Shown: piece after piece, positions 1-8,709 of the stretch
Layout: every line of letters begins with the position of its first letter
Position numbering within the stretch: position 1 is the first letter of the stretch
NCBI GenBank assembly: GCA_016713225.1
Contig: JADJPO010000002.1
Location: forward strand, 434,001-498,000
Source of the DNA: Kineosporiaceae bacterium
GTDB lineage: Bacteria > Actinomycetota > Actinomycetes > Actinomycetales > Kineosporiaceae
DNA: 64,000 bases
Direction of reading: 5' to 3'
Notes under the pieces: generated by a model
What the model saw: the letters and a program-made list of their open reading frames with translations, nothing else
Database searches by the model: none
Told to the model about the DNA's origin: nothing
Made by a program: the position numbers and the translations under genes

Positions 1-313
1 CCTCGTCATGTGGGTGCGCGACTCCGCCGGGTTCAACGGTGTGCTGCGTGGGTTGATCGGGCTGCTGTGCGGCATCACCTATCCCGTTGCCGTCCTGCCG
101 GGTTGGTTGCACCCGGTGAGTCATGCCCTGCCCGTCACGGTGATCCTGGACACGCTGCGGGGGGCGATGCTCGGCCTGATGGACGCCGGATCGGTGTGGT
201 CCCGTTCGCTGCTCCTGCTGGGAACCGGGCTCGGGTTCGGTGTGCTGGCGCTGATCATGCTGGATGTCGCGCTGCGCGCGGTGCGGCGCAGCGGTCGGCT
301 GGGGCAGTTTTGA
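1..313 (+). CDS. ABC-2 type transporter permease, 3' end only
   Basis: The reading frame is open from the window's left edge, so the start lies outside. About 103 residues remain. They contain two or three hydrophobic spans (the RGLIGLLCGITYPVAVLPGW region, and LLLLGTGLGFGVLALIML near the end) and a short polar amphipathic segment between them. This is the usual C-terminal pattern of ABC-2 export permeases, and the identity is strengthened by the second ABC-2 permease that follows. Its TGA overlaps the probable TTG start of the next gene by four bases, so the two are translationally coupled and probably form a heterodimeric membrane component. The ATP-binding partner would be expected upstream, outside the window. 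Substrate unknown; the downstream biosynthetic genes suggest a natural product. Confidence 0.7.
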   Translation, partial: LVMWVRDSAGFNGVLRGLIGLLCGITYPVAVLPGWLHPVSHALPVTVILDTLRGAMLGLMDAGSVWSRSLLLLGTGLGFGVLALIMLDVALRAVRRSGRLGQF

Positions 314-1131
314 TCCGGCAGTGGGCTGCCGTCGTCCGTCGGGAATGGCAGGTCCAGCGGCGCTATCCGGTGAGCATGGTGAACACCGTGCTGCTCACCC
401 CGCTGTATCAACTCGCCCTGCCCACCCTGCTGCTCGGGAGCGCGTTCGTCGTCGGGAACCAGTCCTTCGGCCTGGAGCGGGAGACCGGGACCGGCGATCT
501 CGGCGGCTGGATCGGCACCGGGGTGCTCGCGGCGGCGCTCACGGTGGGAGCGGTGACCAGTGTGTACAACACCCTGGACGCCGACCGGGTCACCGGCGTG
601 ATGGAACACTCCTGGAGCACTCCTGCCCCGCGGCACGTCTACGTGGTCGGCGCCGTGTTGACCGGGACCATGTTCGGCGGCGCGGCGGGCATCGTGCTCA
701 TCGCCATCGCGATCGCCGCGTTGAACGCCACCTTCGCGCCGCTCGGCGTCCTGCTCTGTCTTCCGGCCGTGGTGGCGCTGGTGATCGGCAACTGCGGTTT
801 CGGCTACCTGGTTGCCGCGGCCCTGCTGTCCCTGCGCCAGGCCGACATCCTGGTCGAGGTGACCACGATGTTCTTCGTCGTGTTCTCGGGGGTGATGTTC
901 CCGCTCACCCTCTTGCCGGACGCCGCCCGCTGGCCGACCTACCTGGTGCCCGGCACCTGGGCACTGGACCTGATCCGCCACCTCACGCTCGACGCACGAC
1001 CCCTGGCACCGCTGCTGGTCGAGGTGGTGGCCGCGGCGGTCACCTCGACCGCCTGGCTGGCGCTGGGACTGGTCGCCTTCCGCGCCGCGGAGCGGCATCA
1101 GCAGGTCAACGGAACACTCAGCCAGTTCTGA
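310..1131 (+). CDS. ABC-2 type transporter permease
   Basis: A 273-residue integral membrane protein starting at TTG (TTGATC, four-base overlap with the upstream stop). The frame stays open further upstream, but only as a shadow of the first permease. It opens with a cytosolic amphipathic stretch (IRQWAAVVRREWQVQRRYP), followed by about six membrane spans, ending near LVEVVAAAVTSTAWLALGLVAFRAAER. The FSGVMFPLTLLPDAARWPTYLVPGTWALDLIR segment matches the conserved FxxG...P late region of ABC-2 exporters. With the preceding permease it should form the channel of an efflux ABC transporter. The next gene, an LLM flavin enzyme, starts 46 bases downstream, so the locus reads as one operon of transport plus tailoring functions. 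Confidence 0.8.
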   Translation: MIRQWAAVVRREWQVQRRYPVSMVNTVLLTPLYQLALPTLLLGSAFVVGNQSFGLERETGTGDLGGWIGTGVLAAALTVGAVTSVYNTLDADRVTGVMEHSWSTPAPRHVYVVGAVLTGTMFGGAAGIVLIAIAIAALNATFAPLGVLLCLPAVVALVIGNCGFGYLVAAALLSLRQADILVEVTTMFFVVFSGVMFPLTLLPDAARWPTYLVPGTWALDLIRHLTLDARPLAPLLVEVVAAAVTSTAWLALGLVAFRAAERHQQVNGTLSQF

Positions 1132-1177
1132 CCGGGGAACCGCCCCGCGGTCGACGACAACGAGAGGACGAGCCGAG

Positions 1178-2098
1178 ATGAAGCCCGCAGAACGGCCCAT
1201 CGTCATCTCCCCACGCTTCGGGTTGGTCGAGGAGTTGACCGGCCGGGCCGAGATCGCCGAGAGCCTCGGTGTCGACCAGATCTGGCTGGAACAGCAACCG
1301 GACCAACGGGACTCCCTCGTGGTGGCCGCGGCCTATCTGTCCCACGCGCCGTCGGCCACCGTCGGAACCGCCGTGCTGCCGGTGTACACCCGCCACCCCG
1401 CCTCGATGGCCCAGGCCGCCCTGAGTCTGGCCGACCTGTCCGGCGGCCGTTTCGTCCTGGGACTCGGCTACAGCCACCAGTTCATCAACGAATACGTGCT
1501 CGGCCTGCGGCAGGGCCCGCCCATCGCGGTGATGCGGGAGTACCTGCAGATCGTCACCGGGTTGATCGACACCGGCACCGTGATGAGCGAGGGCCGCTAC
1601 TTCACGGCGCGGATGCACTACGTCGGGACCCGCACCACCACTCCGCTGGTCCTGGCCGGCCTGCGCCCCCACATGATCCGGTTGGCGGTCGAGTTCTGCG
1701 AGGGTCTGGTGCTCTGGTTGTGCACCCCGCGGTACATCGCCGAGCGGGTCACCCCGATCGTGGAGCAGGCCTGCGCCGACTTCGGCAAGGACCCGGCCGA
1801 CTTCCAGGTGATCAGCCTGCTGCCCACCTACACCGGCGTGAACGCCGGCAAGGCCCTCGAACAGTTCTCCCAGACGGTGCGCGCCTACCGCCTGATCCCG
1901 CACTACCGGTACGTCATGGAGGCCTACGGGGAGGTCGACGCCGGTGATCTGTGCATGATCGGCACGGCCGACTACATCCAGGATCGGATGGCGGCGTTCC
2001 GTGCGGCCGGGTCGACGCCGATCGTGTCGCCGCTGGGCGACAGCTTCGAGGAGTTCGCCGACGCCATCGTGGCTGCCTACGGCCCGGCGCCGTCCTAG
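1178..2098 (+). CDS. LLM-class flavin-dependent oxidoreductase
   Basis: A 306-residue luciferase-like (LLM) TIM-barrel enzyme using FMN or F420. The family is recognised from GTAVLPVYTRHPASMAQAALSLADLSGGRFVLGLGYSH (residues about 65-103), which holds the TRHP strand and the GGRFxLGLG turn, and from the later VLAGLRPHMIRLA segment. An AGAGGA-type ribosome site precedes the ATG. In secondary-metabolite loci, LLM enzymes oxidise carrier-bound or free intermediates, for example by hydroxylation or dehydrogenation. The neighbours (adenylation enzyme immediately downstream, two transporters) support such a tailoring role. Substrate and cofactor cannot be read from sequence. Confidence 0.85.
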   Translation: MKPAERPIVISPRFGLVEELTGRAEIAESLGVDQIWLEQQPDQRDSLVVAAAYLSHAPSATVGTAVLPVYTRHPASMAQAALSLADLSGGRFVLGLGYSHQFINEYVLGLRQGPPIAVMREYLQIVTGLIDTGTVMSEGRYFTARMHYVGTRTTTPLVLAGLRPHMIRLAVEFCEGLVLWLCTPRYIAERVTPIVEQACADFGKDPADFQVISLLPTYTGVNAGKALEQFSQTVRAYRLIPHYRYVMEAYGEVDAGDLCMIGTADYIQDRMAAFRAAGSTPIVSPLGDSFEEFADAIVAAYGPAPS

Positions 2099-2107
2099 GA
2101 GGTCGCC

Positions 2108-3604
2108 GTGCTGCACACCTGGTTCACCGATGCGGTGGGGCGGTTCCCGGACCGGGTAGCGCTGGTGGTCGAGGACCGTCCCTCGACCTACCTGGAGCTC
2201 GACCGCCTGTCCCGGGCGATCGCGGCGCGCATCGTCCGGTCGCTCCCCGCGCGCCCCCGCGTCGGGCTGCTGGCGGCGCGCAGCCTGACGGCGTACGCCG
2301 CCTACCTGGGGATCCTGCGCTGCGGCGGCGTCGTCGTCCCCCTCGACGCCCACTACCCCGAGCAACGGCTGGCCCTGGTCGCCGAGTTGGCGGGGTTGGA
2401 CGGTGTCGTCGCCGAGCGGGATCAGCCCGTCGGCGCGGCGATCGGGCGCCCGGTGCTGCGGTTCGGTCGAGCGTGGCTCGACGAGACGCTGCGCTGTGGC
2501 GGTCCGGCGACCGATCCCGCCACCGATCGGGAGCCCGGCCCGGACGACGTGGCCTACATCCTGTTCACCTCGGGCTCGACGGGGATGCCCAAGGGCGTCC
2601 CCATTCGGCACCGGCACCTGGACGATCTGGTGCGGCACTGCCTGGACCTCTATCGAGTGGATCGTGATGCGCGGCTCAGCCAGACCTTCCGGCTCACCTT
2701 CGATCCCTCGGTGCTGGACCTGTTCCTGGCCTGGGGAGCCGGGGCCGCGCTGATCGTGCCGAGCGAGGACGACCTCTTCGATCCGGTCTCCTTCGTCAAC
2801 CGGCACGGGGTCACCCACTGGTGCTCGGTGCCATCGATGATCGCCTTTGCGGCGGACAGCGGTCTGCTCACTCCCGCAGCCATGCCCTCGCTGCGATCCA
2901 GCGTGTTCTGCGGCGAGCAACTCACGCTGCGGCAAGCCGCGATGTGGGCTGACGCGGCGCCGGGGAGCACGCTCGACAACGCCTACGGACCCACGGAGCT
3001 GACGGTTCTGGCGACGTCGTATCGGATGCCCCGGGAACGGTCGCAGTGGCCTCGGACCGGCAACGGAACCGTGCCGATCGGCACCCCGTTCCCGCACCTG
3101 CAGGCGCGACTGGGGCCGGACGACGAGTTGCAGGTCCGCGGCTCCCAGCGCTTCGACGGCTATCTCGACCCTGCGGACGACGAGGGCAGGTTCGCCCCGG
3201 ACGACGACGGCGAGTTGGGCGGGCCGGTCCCGAGCAGCGCCTGGTATCGCACCGGTGATCGCGTGACCGAGCAGGACGGCGTGCTCGTGCACCTGGGTAG
3301 GCTCGACAACCAGGTCAAGGTCATGGGACAGCGGGTGGAGCTGCCGGAGGTGGAGGCTGCCTTGCGGACGTGGGCCGGGGTGCACGAGGCGGTCGTGGTC
3401 CTGCTCGCCGACGATGCGGGCGGCGGCGTGTTGGCGGCCGCCTACACCGGCGAGTCGTTGACCGCCCGGCAGGTGCGCGAGCGGCTGCTGGCGCACCTGC
3501 CGGTGCACATGATCCCCAAGCGGTACCAGCACCTCGACAGCCTGCCTCGCAACGACCGCGGCAAGGTCGATCGGGCGGTCTGTGCCCGGCTGCTGGGCGG
3601 CTGA
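2108..3604 (+). CDS. Stand-alone AMP-dependent adenylation enzyme (NRPS A-domain type)
   Basis: A 498-residue member of the acyl/aminoacyl-adenylate-forming superfamily. Core motifs appear in order: LFTSGSTGMPKGVP (A3, phosphate loop), NAYGPTELTV (A5), YRTGD (A7), GRLDNQVKVMGQRVELPEVEAAL (A8 hinge) and PRNDRGKVDRA (A10 with the catalytic lysine). It activates a carboxylate, probably an amino acid, as an acyl-AMP. No carrier domain follows (the protein ends in ARLLGG), so a separate carrier protein is needed and is not in the window. The GTG start sits behind AGGAGG, which overlaps the LLM gene's stop, so they are co-expressed. Architecture resembles DltA-like or NRPS loading enzymes. I did not attempt to predict specificity. 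Confidence 0.88.
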   Translation: MLHTWFTDAVGRFPDRVALVVEDRPSTYLELDRLSRAIAARIVRSLPARPRVGLLAARSLTAYAAYLGILRCGGVVVPLDAHYPEQRLALVAELAGLDGVVAERDQPVGAAIGRPVLRFGRAWLDETLRCGGPATDPATDREPGPDDVAYILFTSGSTGMPKGVPIRHRHLDDLVRHCLDLYRVDRDARLSQTFRLTFDPSVLDLFLAWGAGAALIVPSEDDLFDPVSFVNRHGVTHWCSVPSMIAFAADSGLLTPAAMPSLRSSVFCGEQLTLRQAAMWADAAPGSTLDNAYGPTELTVLATSYRMPRERSQWPRTGNGTVPIGTPFPHLQARLGPDDELQVRGSQRFDGYLDPADDEGRFAPDDDGELGGPVPSSAWYRTGDRVTEQDGVLVHLGRLDNQVKVMGQRVELPEVEAALRTWAGVHEAVVVLLADDAGGGVLAAAYTGESLTARQVRERLLAHLPVHMIPKRYQHLDSLPRNDRGKVDRAVCARLLGG

Positions 3605-3608
3605 CGTC

Positions 3609-4751
3609 GTGACGTCGACCGCGGTCGACCGCCGCCTGCTCCTGGCGGTCGCGGGAGCCGACGGGGTGCTGGAAGTGGTCGAGTTCCTGCTGCCGCTGTG
3701 GGCGGGCGCCGCGCTGGGCGTTTCGGCCGCGGTCGCCGGGGCCTTGCTGGCCATCCAGACCGCGGCGTCCCTGGTCGCTCGGCCCTGGGCCGCACGGGTG
3801 GTGGACCGCGCGGCCCGCGGCACCGTTGCCGGCTCCGCAACGCTGCTGATGGCCCTGGCGATGGTGGGCTACGCCGTGGCCGCGACCACGGCGGTGGCGG
3901 TGGCCGTGGCAGCCGCAGCGGCCACCGGTGTCGGGATGGCGCTGTTCCACACCGCGGTGCTGGCGCACGTCGCCGATCGCGACCCGTCCCCGCGCGGCTA
4001 CGGGCGGCTGCTGTCGTTCGAGAGCCGAGGCGCCCTGGTCGCCTTCACGGTGGTCTTCCTGGTGCTCGACCAGGTGGACTACTCCGTTCTGTTCCTCGGC
4101 TTCGCGGCCGTCTTCGCGATGGCGTACACGCTGATCCGACTCGCCCGGCTGCCGGACGGCGCCGGGCGGTCGGCCGTCGCCGACCCGCCGGCCCGCCTCA
4201 CCCGCGCCCTCCTGCCGGTGGCGGTTCTGGTCCTGGTCACCACGGCGGCCCGAGCGTTGCTCCTGCTGCTGGTCCTGCTCCGGCTGCAACGGCACTTCGG
4301 TCTCTCGGTCCGCGACGTCGGGTTGGTCATGGCTCCCGGCTTCCTGGTCTTCGTGGCCGCCAGCACCCTTGCTCACCGGGTCACCGCCTGGCTCGGACGC
4401 CGGTGGACCCTCGTCGTCATGCTCATGCTCATCGGTGTCACCGCCGCCGTGCTGGCCGCCGCCGACAGCGTGATCGGTCTCGCGGTCGGGTGGACGGCGG
4501 CCGCGGCGGGTTTCGCGGCGTCCATCCCCGTCGAGCGTTCGCTCATCGCCACGATCAGCGGGACCCGGGCGGGCCACGGCTTCGGCATTCAGGGGGCGGC
4601 TGCCGTGGCCGGTGCCGTGCTCGGGTCGGCGGCGGCCGGTGCGCTGTACGGGGCAACGGGTTGGGCCGTCGCCTGCGCGGTCACGGTCGCGGTGGTCCTG
4701 GTGGCGCTGGCGTTCGTCCCGTCGGCGACCACATCGCCGGAGGTGGCATAG
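3609..4751 (+). CDS. MFS transporter
   Basis: A 380-residue protein from GTG at 3609, five bases after the adenylation gene's stop. An upstream in-frame ATG at 3582 lies inside that gene and is less likely. It has roughly 11-12 hydrophobic spans, many rich in Ala/Val, with the short basic loop ARPWAARVVDRAARGT between spans 2 and 3, typical of the major facilitator superfamily. Very Ala/Val-rich composition reflects the GC content. As the last gene of the transcription unit it probably exports, or gives resistance to, the product of the LLM and adenylation enzymes. The substrate is unknown. Confidence 0.8.
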   Translation: MTSTAVDRRLLLAVAGADGVLEVVEFLLPLWAGAALGVSAAVAGALLAIQTAASLVARPWAARVVDRAARGTVAGSATLLMALAMVGYAVAATTAVAVAVAAAAATGVGMALFHTAVLAHVADRDPSPRGYGRLLSFESRGALVAFTVVFLVLDQVDYSVLFLGFAAVFAMAYTLIRLARLPDGAGRSAVADPPARLTRALLPVAVLVLVTTAARALLLLLVLLRLQRHFGLSVRDVGLVMAPGFLVFVAASTLAHRVTAWLGRRWTLVVMLMLIGVTAAVLAAADSVIGLAVGWTAAAAGFAASIPVERSLIATISGTRAGHGFGIQGAAAVAGAVLGSAAAGALYGATGWAVACAVTVAVVLVALAFVPSATTSPEVA

Positions 4752-4786
4752 CCGAAGCCCGGCCTCGTGACCGGTGAGGGGATCTT

Positions 4787-5422
4787 TTGCGGCAACTCGG
4801 CCATCATGGGGTGATGACGGCGCAGGCACCGGATTTCGTGACCTTCGAGGGAACGGAGTACGCGATCGCCGGCATCGACGGTCAGGGGCTGTTCGACCCG
4901 GGGTCGGTGTCGTTGGCGACGCCGATGATCAGCACGGCCTGCTGGCGGGGGCACATCGATTACTACACCGTCGCGGAGGGCCGGCTGAGGCTGACCTCGG
5001 TGGCGCTCGGGTCGATGGCGACCTTCGAGGGACGGGCTCTGGAGCAGGGTATGTCGGTCGCCGGTGGGCAGGTCGTGCCGGCCGACCGATCCTGGGGCGC
5101 CGCGTGGCAGATCACCGGATGGGAGCTGGCGGTTCCGTTCACCGGAACCCTGCTGGTGGGCCGCGACTTCGTGCAGGAGACCTACGTGCACATGGGGTTC
5201 AACCCGGCCTGGCGGTTTCGCACGGTGTGGGAGTTCGCCGTGGACGAGGGGGTCGTCTCGGCTGCGCTCGATCGCTCCGACGCCGCGGCTGCCGCGCGCG
5301 AGGCCATCCTCACCGGGGAGCTCGCAGACCCCGACCGGGCGCCGTCCACGACCAGCTGGATCCGTCGCGCGTTCTCCCTCGACCTGCGGCGCAGTGCCCT
5401 GGACGACGAAGCTGGTCGCTGA
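4787..5422 (+). CDS. Conserved-looking hypothetical protein, 211 aa
   Basis: I do not recognise a named family. The TTG at 4787 is preceded by GAGGGG with a five-base gap, which favours it over the ATG at 4814, where the GGGG is only two bases away. The protein is soluble, acidic and Trp/Gly-containing, with no signal peptide or membrane span. It has the pattern STACWRGHIDYYTVAEGRLRLTSV (residues about 45-68) and VHMGFNPAWRFRTVWEFAV further on. The WRGxxxxYxVxxGRLxL pattern resembles small actinobacterial proteins of unknown role, sometimes near toxin loci, but nothing here shows a toxin. It is convergent with the AAA ATPase that ends 25 bases later. Confidence 0.6.
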   Translation: MRQLGHHGVMTAQAPDFVTFEGTEYAIAGIDGQGLFDPGSVSLATPMISTACWRGHIDYYTVAEGRLRLTSVALGSMATFEGRALEQGMSVAGGQVVPADRSWGAAWQITGWELAVPFTGTLLVGRDFVQETYVHMGFNPAWRFRTVWEFAVDEGVVSAALDRSDAAAAAREAILTGELADPDRAPSTTSWIRRAFSLDLRRSALDDEAGR

Positions 5423-5446
5423 TCGGTGACCGGCGTGTCGGCGCGA

Positions 5447-6751
5447 TCAGCCGGTCGTGAACGGCGGCACGAGACCCTGGTGCGGTGTGGGTGTCGGGAG
5501 TGACCAGAGTGCGCTCAGCGGTGCGGCGGCGACGCGGTGGTCGAGTTCGGTGACGGCTCGGCCGGTGTGCAGCAGGATGCCGCCCACGAAGTCGGCCCCG
5601 AGCTCATCACGGAGCCAGATCAGGTGTCGGGCGTCGTCCCGGGTGGGGGCGCTACCTGCCTTCACCTCGATCGCGAACACCCGACCTCGTCCGAGGTCGA
5701 CGAGAAGGTCGACCTCCCGGCGTCCACCTTCGACACGCAGGTGGTACATGGTGCGCCTCGGTGTTGCGCTGGCGAGCTCTGCTCGGAGCTGGACGGCCGC
5801 GAACGCGTCGATCCAGCGGCCGCGGAGATCGCTGACGCCGACGATGTCGGGGAGATCGACATCAGCTGCCGCGGCCGCAAGCCCGGTGTCGACGAGGTAA
5901 CGCTTGCCGGCCCGAGTGAGCCGTTTGAGTCGATTCGAGGCCCAGGCCGGCGCAGTGTCCAGGACGGCTAGATTCGTCAGCGCGCGATCGTACGCTGCGG
6001 CGGTCTTGGCGTTGATCGATGCGTCGTGGATCAGGGACGCGTCGGTCGGTTGTCCGGCCAGGTTGAGCGCCAAGGCGGTGAGGTAGCGGCGCAGACGGAC
6101 GGGGTCGCGAGCAGAACCGATCGAGGCCATGTCACGGGTGACGAGATCGTCGAGGTAGCTGTCGAGCCACAGCCGTCGCTGCCTCGCGGTTCGTTCGACG
6201 AGGGCGGTCTCGGGGAAGGCTCCACGCACTGCCAGCCCGACGTAGGCGTCCAGATCGAGTTCGGGAAGCGTCGGGGGGATCGCGTCCAGCCAGTGATGAG
6301 TAAGGCGGGTGATGAGGTCGTCACCCACCGCGGTGCCGCGGATCTCACGTTCGGTCAAGGGGTGGAGGGCCAGCCGGATCACGCGGCCTGTGCCCGCCCA
6401 GGTCGCCAGCTCGGAGGTTGCCCGAATACTGCCGGTCAGCAGGAACTGCCCGGGGGTGCGATCACGGTCGACCGCGCGCTTCACCGCCCCCAGCACCTCG
6501 GGGACTTCTTGCCACTCGTCGATGAGGAGGGGCCGCGCAGCATGCCTGAGTGCGGCATCCGGGTCGGCACGATAGCGCGAGGCGGTGTCGGGGACGTCCA
6601 ATCGGTCGATCTGCGTGGCGGCGCGAGCAGCTGTCGTGGTCTTGCCGCATGCCCTCGGCCCCACCACCATCACGGCAGCGAAGGTGGCGAGCGCGTCGGT
6701 CAAGAGCGGGTCCACGAGGCGAGGTCGATAGGCCGACCCAGTTGTGGTCAC
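5447..6751 (-). CDS. AAA ATPase with C-terminal DUF4143 domain
   Basis: A 434-residue member of the AAA_14/DUF4143 family, proteins of uncertain function found sporadically in bacteria and archaea. Walker A is GPRACGKTT (residues about 32-40) and Walker B is LLIDEWQEVP (about 75-84); the sensor-like GSIRATSELATWAGTGR follows. The C-terminal half carries YLVDTGLAAA and VDLLVDLGRGRVFAIEVKAGSAP, the restriction-endonuclease-like DUF4143 core. The start is GTG at 6751. It is a single-gene unit, convergent with the hypothetical gene and divergent from the TetR fusion. Directly upstream lies an AT-richer stretch with three 20-base repeats at 23-base period, a likely operator. Sporadic family plus atypical promoter composition suggests horizontal acquisition. 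Confidence 0.85.
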   Translation of the reverse strand: MTTTGSAYRPRLVDPLLTDALATFAAVMVVGPRACGKTTTAARAATQIDRLDVPDTASRYRADPDAALRHAARPLLIDEWQEVPEVLGAVKRAVDRDRTPGQFLLTGSIRATSELATWAGTGRVIRLALHPLTEREIRGTAVGDDLITRLTHHWLDAIPPTLPELDLDAYVGLAVRGAFPETALVERTARQRRLWLDSYLDDLVTRDMASIGSARDPVRLRRYLTALALNLAGQPTDASLIHDASINAKTAAAYDRALTNLAVLDTAPAWASNRLKRLTRAGKRYLVDTGLAAAAADVDLPDIVGVSDLRGRWIDAFAAVQLRAELASATPRRTMYHLRVEGGRREVDLLVDLGRGRVFAIEVKAGSAPTRDDARHLIWLRDELGADFVGGILLHTGRAVTELDHRVAAAPLSALWSLPTPTPHQGLVPPFTTG

Positions 6752-6761
6752 TCGATCAGAG

Positions 6762-6827
6762 TACCAATTTCATGCATGGATCAATACCATTTTCACACAT
6801 GATCCATTGCCATTTTCATGCAGGATC
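6762..6827. promoter_or_regulatory. Three direct repeats with exact 23-base period, candidate operator
   Basis: Three related 20-21-base units begin at 6762, 6785 and 6808, exactly 23 bases apart. Their consensus is close to TACCATTTTCATGCATGATC. The stretch is much richer in A/T than its surroundings and lies 11 bases upstream of the GTG of the AAA/DUF4143 gene. The 23-base step places repeats about two helical turns apart, on the same DNA face, which suits an iterated binding site for a regulator. The nearby TetR protein and the ATPase itself are both possible binders. Confidence 0.55.
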
Positions 6828-6961
6828 GGGTGCCCCTGTGCATGCGTCGAGTTACCGGGTGCACCTGGACGACGAGCGCCCGCAGGAGTCCACCGGCGGC
6901 GCGCCGCTACCGTGGGTGGGGCGATCGCCATTCGAGTCACCCTGCAGGGAGGAGACCCGCG

Positions 6962-8671
6962 ATGGTGCCGGACGACGAGCAGCGGGACGAGGACATCCGG
7001 TCCCGGATCGTGGACGCCGCGGCGGACCTCTTCGCGGAGCGCGGGTACGGCGGCACCCGGCTGCCGCTGGTGGCCGAACGGGCCGGGGTGAGCGCGCACA
7101 CGGTCAAGCGGCTCACCGGCGGACGCGCCGAGCTCTTCGCGAGTGTGCTCACCGCCCGGACGAGCTCGCAGGCCGCCGACCGCCTGGCCGATGCGGCCGG
7201 TCACCCCGAGCAGACGCCACCGATGGCGGTGCTACTGGGCGCGATCGGCGAGATCTTCGCGGCGCCGGAGCGCAGTTGGAGCCCGCTCGAGCTCGAGGCG
7301 ATCCTCCGGGCGCACCGTGACGCCGACGTTCGAGCGCTGGAGTCCGAGCGGTTGCGGGCACGCTGGGCGAACGTGCGCACGGTCACCGATCAGATGCGCC
7401 GATCCGGAGGGGTCGCCGCCGAGGTGGACGACGACGCGTTCGTGCACTTCGCGCTCGCGTTGTCGGTGGGGCTCGCGATGGTCGACCCGCTGCTGGAGCG
7501 ACCTGCGTCGCAACGGGCGTGGAACGCGCTGATGGCCCGCATCGGCGGCTCCGTTGCGCCGGCGGAACTGTTCCCGAAGCCCGACCACGCCGCGGAGCGG
7601 CCCTGGCGGCTCCGGGTCGACATCCCTGCGCGGCCAGGGAGTCTGGCCCAGCTGATCCGCGCCGTGAACACGCTGCACGTCGACGTGGCGGCGTCCTGGG
7701 TGCTGACCGGTGACGATGCCTATCGCACCATCGACCTGGCGCTGACGGCGCCGGCACAGGTGACCGCGGCCGAGCTCGTCGCCGTCGCGATGTCGGCCGG
7801 ACGCAACGCCCACGTGACGCAGGGCAGCCTCGAGGACGCCGCGGACCTGCCCACCCGGGTGCTCGACGGCGCCGCGGAACTGGTCACGAACCCGGGATCC
7901 GCCCCGCTCGCCGCGGCCGCGCTGATCGAGGCCGATCGCTTCGAGGTCGAGCCGGCCACCGCAGGCGAGGACGACACCGAAGGGGTGTTGCGACTGCAGT
8001 GGACGCCGGATCGGCACGTGGTGCTGCATCGGGACTGGGCACCGTTCGCCCGGGCGGAGAAGACGCGCGCGTCGGCACTGCTGCGGCTGGCCGCGGCGAT
8101 CTCCAGTGCACAGGGTGACGCCGACGCGCTCGGTTGGGTGGAGCCGATCGCGGGCGGTATGACGGTCTGGATTCGGCTGGCCCGGCCGGAGGACGCCGAC
8201 GCGGTCGCCGCGATGCACCAGCGGTGCTCCGAACGGAGTCGCTACCAGCGCTACTTCACCCCGGTCGACGAGTGGCGCGAGATCAACCTGCGCCGGGTCA
8301 CGGGTGGCCATCGTGGCGCGACCCTCGTCGTCATGAACGAGGACGGCGCCATCATCGGACTCGGCAACGTCTTTCCGGATTCTCCACAGAACGCTCGCGC
8401 CGCCGAGTTGGCCATGATCGTCGAGGATGCCTACCAGCGGCGCGGTGTCGGGATGCGCCTGATGCGCCACATGCTGGAGTTCGCCGAGCGGCTGGGCTTC
8501 GCCGAGGTGGTGGCCACGGTGCTGGCGGACAACGCCGCGATGCTGCGCGTGCTCGAGGCGCCGGGGCTGACCTGGGAGCGCACGATCGAGTCGGGGGTGT
8601 TGTCGATGCGAGCCCCGCTCCCGGTCGCCGACGGCGACGCTGGTGCTGGTGCTGGGAGCGCGCAGGGTTGA
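6962..8671 (+). CDS. TetR HTH - ACT-like - GNAT acetyltransferase fusion protein
   Basis: A 569-residue protein from the ATG behind GGGAGGAG (6947-6954). The N-terminus (residues about 14-58) is a TetR helix-turn-helix (AADLFAERGYGGTRLPLVAERAGVSAHTVKRL), then a ligand-binding-like helical part to about 205. Residues about 213-285 read WRLRVDIPARPGSLAQLIRAVN followed by alternating strands and helices, typical of ACT amino-acid-binding domains. Residues 400-560 are a GNAT domain: IRLARPEDADAVAAMHQ, ELAMIVEDAYQRRGVGMRLMRHML (acetyl-CoA loop QRRGVG) and LADNAAML. So DNA binding, small-molecule sensing and acetyltransfer may be combined in one chain. It stands alone, divergent from the AAA gene. 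The acceptor, perhaps an amino acid or a protein lysine, is unknown. Confidence 0.8.
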   Translation: MVPDDEQRDEDIRSRIVDAAADLFAERGYGGTRLPLVAERAGVSAHTVKRLTGGRAELFASVLTARTSSQAADRLADAAGHPEQTPPMAVLLGAIGEIFAAPERSWSPLELEAILRAHRDADVRALESERLRARWANVRTVTDQMRRSGGVAAEVDDDAFVHFALALSVGLAMVDPLLERPASQRAWNALMARIGGSVAPAELFPKPDHAAERPWRLRVDIPARPGSLAQLIRAVNTLHVDVAASWVLTGDDAYRTIDLALTAPAQVTAAELVAVAMSAGRNAHVTQGSLEDAADLPTRVLDGAAELVTNPGSAPLAAAALIEADRFEVEPATAGEDDTEGVLRLQWTPDRHVVLHRDWAPFARAEKTRASALLRLAAAISSAQGDADALGWVEPIAGGMTVWIRLARPEDADAVAAMHQRCSERSRYQRYFTPVDEWREINLRRVTGGHRGATLVVMNEDGAIIGLGNVFPDSPQNARAAELAMIVEDAYQRRGVGMRLMRHMLEFAERLGFAEVVATVLADNAAMLRVLEAPGLTWERTIESGVLSMRAPLPVADGDAGAGAGSAQG

Positions 8672-8709
8672 GGGGGCTCGCGGCGTGCCGGCGATGAACG
8701 CGCGCGGGC

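Noticed and set aside
1118..3823. 901-residue open frame on the minus strand opposite the LLM and adenylation genes
   Set aside because: A GC-rich shadow: Arg/Gly/His-rich translation without motifs, while the plus strand carries full family motifs.
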